Source: JAEELC01 sp963621965
GTDB taxonomy: Bacteria > Bacillota_I > Bacilli_A > Acholeplasmatales > Anaeroplasmataceae
Assembly (NCBI GenBank): GCA_963621965.1
Contig: CAVFGN010000039.1
Coordinates: 1 to 18,676 of the forward strand
Direction: 5' to 3'
DNA: 18,676 bases
Part shown: piece after piece, positions 15,116 to 18,676 of the stretch
Layout of the letters: the number at the start of each line of letters is the position of its first letter
How positions within the stretch are numbered: position 1 is the first letter of the stretch
The notes under the pieces: generated by a model
Seen by the model: only the letters and a program-made list of their open reading frames with translations
Databases searched by the model: none
What the model was told of the DNA's origin: nothing
Made by a program: the position numbers and the translations under genes

Positions 15116-17671
15116 ATGAAAAAGAAAATTATTTTAGGCGCAGCAAGTGCAGCCGTAATATTATCGTCTTTAACTGCTTGTGGTAACAAGGATCAAAGCT
15201 CTACAGTTAGTTCTCAATCTTCAAAGGTTACAGAATCTACTACACCTAGCAGCTCGAAGACATCAAGCACTGCTTCAAGTTCATCTAGCAGTACTTCTAG
15301 CTCATCAAGTTCAAGTGCTTCAAGCCAATATGCAGCTATAGCAAAACCAGAAGGCGTTGATTGCCTTGTAGGAACTACATTTGGTTGGTTTCCTGTAAGC
15401 GGTGCAGCTGGCTATCTAGCAAAAGTTGATGATGGCAAGGCTATTGAAATTGGTAATAATACTATTGAGTATGATGGTGATGAACTTGTTGTTTATACTC
15501 CATCAACAGAAAGTTTATCTGATGGCGAACATACAATTAGATTTGCAACTGTAAGTAAGACTGGTGTTCAATCTGAATGGACTGATGCTAAAACATTCAC
15601 TGTAAGTAATGTTGAAGTTGTAACTGCTCCTGGTACTCCTAGTGTTAACTCTAATTTAACAGTTAGTGTTAAAGAAGGAGAATTCGATAAGGTTACTTTC
15701 GATTTTGGTGACGGAATCACAGCTGAAAGTAGTTTTGCAAACGCAACAAAGAGCCAAACATTTAATGCAAATGACTTAGGAATTGCTAGCAAGTTAACTG
15801 AAGGAGAAGTATACTTTGTACGTTGCACAGTTTCTTACAAAGGCGAAGTAAGTAAGGTTTCTGCACCTGTAACATATACATACAAAGCTCAAGCTGATAA
15901 AGAAACAAAGGCTAAAACTCCTACATATAGCAAGAATACATTTGAATTTGCTGAACAACCAAGCGCAATTACTGTAAAGATTAATGGTGTAGAATACAAA
16001 ATTTCTAATCCATCTTTAGAAGATGAAAATAAAATTTCATTTGATGACTTAGTTGATGCTTGTGGTATTAAAGGAGACGATGCTCTTGCTTTAGTTGATG
16101 CAAAAGTATCTGTTAAAGTAAATTATGATGCAAATCACTATTTAGCATCTGACTATTCTACAGAAGCTACTGTTACTTATTTAGGTAATGCTGAAACTGA
16201 ATCTAATAATGTATTCAATGCTACAACAGTTAAGTATGATTCTGCTACAAATAAGTTTGTATTCTCTGTAAATGACAAAACAATTGGTACTAAGTTCTTA
16301 ACTGTTAAGGCTTATGATGAAAATGAAAATGAATTAACAGTTACTGCTGGTTCTTCATTAAAAGAATTTGCAACTGTTGATGGAACTGGTGTTAAGTCAA
16401 TCACTTATAAATTAGAATATAAGAGAAATGGTGAAACTAAAACAAAAGAAGTTAATGAGCCAACAGCTGGAGAAGTTACAATTAAAGGCTTAAGTGTTGA
16501 AGTTAAGAAAAATGGTGCAACTGATAGAACATATATTACATGGGAGACTGTTGATTCAGCAAAAGATTATTTAATTGAAATTACTTCAGGATCTACAACT
16601 AAGACATATTATGCAAGCAAGATCACTACTTTACCTAGTGCTGTTGCTTCAAACGATAGTTCTTCTACAGTTAGTGTTGAAGCTGGTAAGTTTGATGTTA
16701 CTAAAGATTTCACTTTAAAAGTTTATGGTATTGATGCAAATAAGAAGGTTATGGAATATTCAGTTTCAGATACTCTTAGCCTAACTAAGTTAGAAACACC
16801 TAATGATTTAACAGTTACAAAAGAAAATGATCAACACTTTATATCTACAAGCAAAGATACTATAGTATTAACTAAGGCAAATGAAATAAGCGAACCAATT
16901 CTTTATAAAAATGTAGAAAAAAAAGTTGCAATTGATGAATTATATTCAATTGAAGTTTATCGTTTAGGTAATGGCTATAATGCTGTTGATAGTTCATCTA
17001 AGTATTATGTATTCACTGAAAAGAATGATACTAAGTATCACTTTGAAGATAATCAATATATCGTTCTTGATGTAGATTATATTACATTCAAAGAAGTACT
17101 TGGCAAAGATGAACAAGCTTATTTATCTAAAGATGGAACTAAATTTGATTTCATGAGTTATATGTTTAAGACTAACGAGACAGAAATCTCATTAACAAGC
17201 GGAGATTCTACTAAATTAGTAAGCAATACTTTAACATATGATAATGCAACTGCTAGTAAAGAAAACTTCTCTGTAAATTCTACAATTAGCTGGGGAAGTA
17301 TGATTAATAATTATACAGTTAAATTTGGTGAATTAACTACTGATGCTGCTTCAACTACTAAGAAGTCATTTACAATCGGTGCATTAAATGGTACTGATGA
17401 AGTAGCTAACTGTAAGTTTGAATTAGAAGTTATCAAAGTTGTTAAGACTACAGTTGATAAACATGATGTATTTACTGAAGAAATTCTAAATAAATCAGAA
17501 GTTTCTGCAGGTAACTTCTATATGGACAGTATTACTGAAAAAGGAATTTATGTTATCAGAGTTAGAGTTGCTGGTAACGGAACAGTTCTTGCTGGTATGT
17601 CTTCTGATAAGGAATTAACTTTATCTGATAGTGGATGGGCTGAATCAAACACATACGTAACACAAAAATAA
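15116..17671 (+). CDS. Large secreted lipoprotein with Ser-rich stalk and FnIII/Ig-like modules
   Basis: The protein has 851 residues. ATG 15116 is chosen (AGAGGGA upstream, then M-K-K-K and a normal lipoprotein signal) rather than TTG 15086. The lipobox L-T-A-C puts the lipidated Cys at residue 22, so the protein is attached to the outer face of the membrane. Residues about 26-75 are almost pure Ser/Thr, a flexible stalk through the cell wall. The rest is beta-rich and modular: a fibronectin III-like unit follows the stalk (F-G-W-F-P-V-S-G-A-A-G-Y, later G-E-H-T-I-R-F), and a similar start recurs at I-T-W-E-T-V-D-S-A-K-D-Y. No catalytic motif or transporter domain is visible. It is likely a surface binding or adhesion protein of unknown ligand. 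It has its own promoter and terminator and lies beyond the assembly gap, so a link to the fibre operon is not shown. Confidence 0.75.
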   Translation: MKKKIILGAASAAVILSSLTACGNKDQSSTVSSQSSKVTESTTPSSSKTSSTASSSSSSTSSSSSSSASSQYAAIAKPEGVDCLVGTTFGWFPVSGAAGYLAKVDDGKAIEIGNNTIEYDGDELVVYTPSTESLSDGEHTIRFATVSKTGVQSEWTDAKTFTVSNVEVVTAPGTPSVNSNLTVSVKEGEFDKVTFDFGDGITAESSFANATKSQTFNANDLGIASKLTEGEVYFVRCTVSYKGEVSKVSAPVTYTYKAQADKETKAKTPTYSKNTFEFAEQPSAITVKINGVEYKISNPSLEDENKISFDDLVDACGIKGDDALALVDAKVSVKVNYDANHYLASDYSTEATVTYLGNAETESNNVFNATTVKYDSATNKFVFSVNDKTIGTKFLTVKAYDENENELTVTAGSSLKEFATVDGTGVKSITYKLEYKRNGETKTKEVNEPTAGEVTIKGLSVEVKKNGATDRTYITWETVDSAKDYLIEITSGSTTKTYYASKITTLPSAVASNDSSSTVSVEAGKFDVTKDFTLKVYGIDANKKVMEYSVSDTLSLTKLETPNDLTVTKENDQHFISTSKDTIVLTKANEISEPILYKNVEKKVAIDELYSIEVYRLGNGYNAVDSSSKYYVFTEKNDTKYHFEDNQYIVLDVDYITFKEVLGKDEQAYLSKDGTKFDFMSYMFKTNETEISLTSGDSTKLVSNTLTYDNATASKENFSVNSTISWGSMINNYTVKFGELTTDAASTTKKSFTIGALNGTDEVANCKFELEVIKVVKTTVDKHDVFTEEILNKSEVSAGNFYMDSITEKGIYVIRVRVAGNGTVLAGMSSDKELTLSDSGWAESNTYVTQK

Positions 17672-17688
17672 ATTCTCTATAAAAATTT

Positions 17689-17714
17689 GGTGGTGTAAAA
17701 ACCACCTTTTTTTT
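17689..17714 (+). terminator. Intrinsic terminator after the lipoprotein gene
   Basis: GGTGGT (17689-17694) pairs with ACCACC (17701-17706) over a GTAAAA loop, followed by eight T (17707-17714). It stands 18 bases after the stop codon. Confidence 0.9.
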
Positions 17715-18001
17715 ATTGCAAAGAACAAGTATCGCTAATAAAAATTAGATAAAATTAGAAGAATGCTTCAGGCTAGCGTTACTATATTTATTTAATCAAA
17801 AATGCGTAAGATGCTAATTTTTTATTCAAGAGCAAATACTTCTTATACCACTATTAAAAGATTTGATACTAAAAGTGTAATTTCAGTTAATTAATAAAAC
17901 TAACTTTATACTGTATTTGAAAATTTTTGATTAGGCTAGGAAATGTTTATATATAATTTTTATATTTATGTTGTTTCAAATGTTTTTAAAATTGTATAAC
18001 G

Positions 18002-18319
18002 TCAAGGGTGATAAGCTACTGGAACATTTTTAACCTTTTCCTTTGGTTTTTCTAAAACACCATAAATTTCTTAGAGTCTTTTATTATAGACTAGTGAAAA
18101 GTTTTTATTAAAATCAGTTACAAATGTGTATGCAATGTATTTGTTAGCTTTATCACTTGTAGCAATCTTATTTGATCTTAACTTTTGTACTAATCTATGT
18201 TGAAATAAGACATTTGCGCGTTCTATAACACCTTTAGTTTGTGATAGAGAAGAAGTTCTTGTAGAAGCGCCTAATCTCTTACCATGCATATCAATACTTA
18301 GAAAGAACATCCTAATCAC
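18002..18319 (-). pseudogene. Relic of an ISNCY/IS1202-like transposase (integrase-core end)
   Basis: The minus strand from 18319 reads H-G-K-R-L-G, then S-Q-T-K-G-V-I-E-R-A-N-V-L-F-Q-H-R-L-V-Q-K-L-R, D-K-A-N-K-Y-I and D-F-N-K-N-F-S. This closely follows the family ending (S-P-Q-A-K-G-R-V-E-R-A-N-G-T-L-Q-D-R-L-V-K-E-L-R, later F-N-x-x-F). The Glu of V-I-E-R is the last acidic residue of the DDE core. The frame is cut by TAA at 18071-18073 but continues as E-I-Y-G-V-L-E-K-P-K-E-K to a TGA at 18002-18004. The N-terminal half, start site and terminal inverted repeats are missing. It is a dead remnant, a sign of past IS activity in this zone. Confidence 0.7.
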
Positions 18320-18449
18320 TAGTATACTTATTTAGATTAAGAGAATTGTAATTTAATACTTTTCTATTATTAAAAAAATTATACGGTATATCTTAATTCT
18401 TTAATATTTGATAATATAAAATATCGAAAAGATATCTAAATTACTATTC

Positions 18450-18494
18450 ATTAATCTTGTAGACAAAAAAATTAATCTAAAAGACAAGATTAAT
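18450..18494. repeat. Inverted repeat, 11-bp arms
   Basis: ATTAATCTTGT (18450-18460) and ACAAGATTAAT (18484-18494) are perfect inverted copies around a 23-nt A-rich loop that itself contains ATTAATCT again. No T tract follows. It lies between the transposase relic and the next promoter and might be an operator, a terminator remnant or an element end. Confidence 0.45.
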
Positions 18495-18571
18495 TTATAT
18501 TAAGACTTTGTCAATGACTTGTTTGTTTGCGCCGTTTTAAATTAACATGTATTAAAATTTAAAATAAATGC

Positions 18572-18577
18572 TATAAT
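18572..18577 (+). promoter_or_regulatory. Putative -10 element for the gene at 18602
   Basis: TATAAT is perfect, but no good -35 lies 16-18 bp upstream (GTATTA at 18549-18554 is the nearest). If used, the leader would be about 18 nt, with the ribosome site AAGGTGG at 18591-18597. Confidence 0.4.
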
Positions 18578-18601
18578 AAAATTAGGAATGAAGGTGGTCT
18601 T

Positions 18602-18676
18602 ATGTCTTTATATTTAAATCAAAACAATAGTTCTTTTGTTGAAAACTTAAATTCAAAAATATATGTTGATAAATCA
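18602..18676 (+). CDS. N-terminal end of AAA-ATPase-like / PD-(D/E)XK nuclease-family protein (partial)
   Basis: The first 25 codons run to the window edge. ATG 18602 follows AAGGTGG at five bases. The protein begins M-S-L-Y-L-N-Q-N-N-S-S-F and reaches I-Y-V-D-K-S, matching the usual start of AAA-ATPase-like (PF09820) proteins (M-G-x-Y-L-N-P-G-N, then I-Y-V-D-K-S/T). In that family a Walker A (R-P-R-R-F-G-K-S) follows about 25 residues later, beyond this window. It is a paralogue of the gene truncated at position 1. Function of the family is not settled. Confidence 0.75.
   Translation, partial: MSLYLNQNNSSFVENLNSKIYVDKS

Noticed and set aside
1..18676. UGA as a sense codon (Mollicutes-type code)
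   Set aside because: No intact gene here ends in TGA, which raised the question, but TGG encodes Trp throughout and no intact gene has an in-frame TGA. TGA occurs only in decayed frames. Few genes and strong A+T bias explain the lack of TGA stops.

Overview
The window comes from an AT-rich, low-GC Gram-positive lineage. The best guess is a Bacilli/Mollicutes-related member of the Bacillota of the kind often recovered from gut metagenomes. Support for this: strong Shine-Dalgarno sites, SipW-type (Ser/His) signal peptidases with matching signal peptides, a c-di-GMP-I (GEMM-I) riboswitch, an AAA-ATPase/PD-(D/E)XK protein family typical of gut Firmicutes, and an IS relic resembling the ISNCY/IS1202 group. 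The standard genetic code fits, because every intact gene uses TGG for Trp. A run of ten N at 13604-13613 shows the sequence is a scaffold, so order and distance across that point are not proven.

Layout. 1-183 is the 3' end of an ATPase/nuclease-like gene. 284-12657 looks like one regulatory unit: a near-consensus promoter, a c-di-GMP-I riboswitch whose 3' part overlaps a terminator, ten same-strand genes with short gaps or overlaps, and a terminator at the end. The genes are six paralogous surface or fibre subunits (453-7226), a SipW-like signal peptidase (7306), a membrane-anchored McrB/MoxR-like AAA+ ATPase (8194), a DUF2357-like partner with a long coiled coil (9760) and a second, canonical SipW (12017). 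12638-15000 is a very AT-rich decayed zone with relics of a DUF4143-type ATPase, possibly a transposase, and an unidentified small protein, plus the gap. 15116-17671 is a large secreted lipoprotein with its own promoter and terminator. 17715-18560 holds a transposase relic. 18602 to the end is the 5' end of another gene of the same family as the one cut off at position 1.

Working model (inference). When c-di-GMP is high, the riboswitch relieves termination. The cell then makes several TasA/camelysin-like subunits whose signal peptides (ending A-W-F, A-W-Y or A-W-T) are cut by the two SipW enzymes, giving an extracellular fibre or matrix. The unusual part is the pair formed by a membrane-tethered AAA+ ATPase and a DUF2357-like protein, placed between the two peptidases. 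McrB/DUF2357 pairs are otherwise known from restriction-like systems. Here they appear recruited to surface-fibre export or assembly. The leaders of two of the three near-identical subunit genes carry homopolymeric G tracts (11 and 8), which could make their expression variable.
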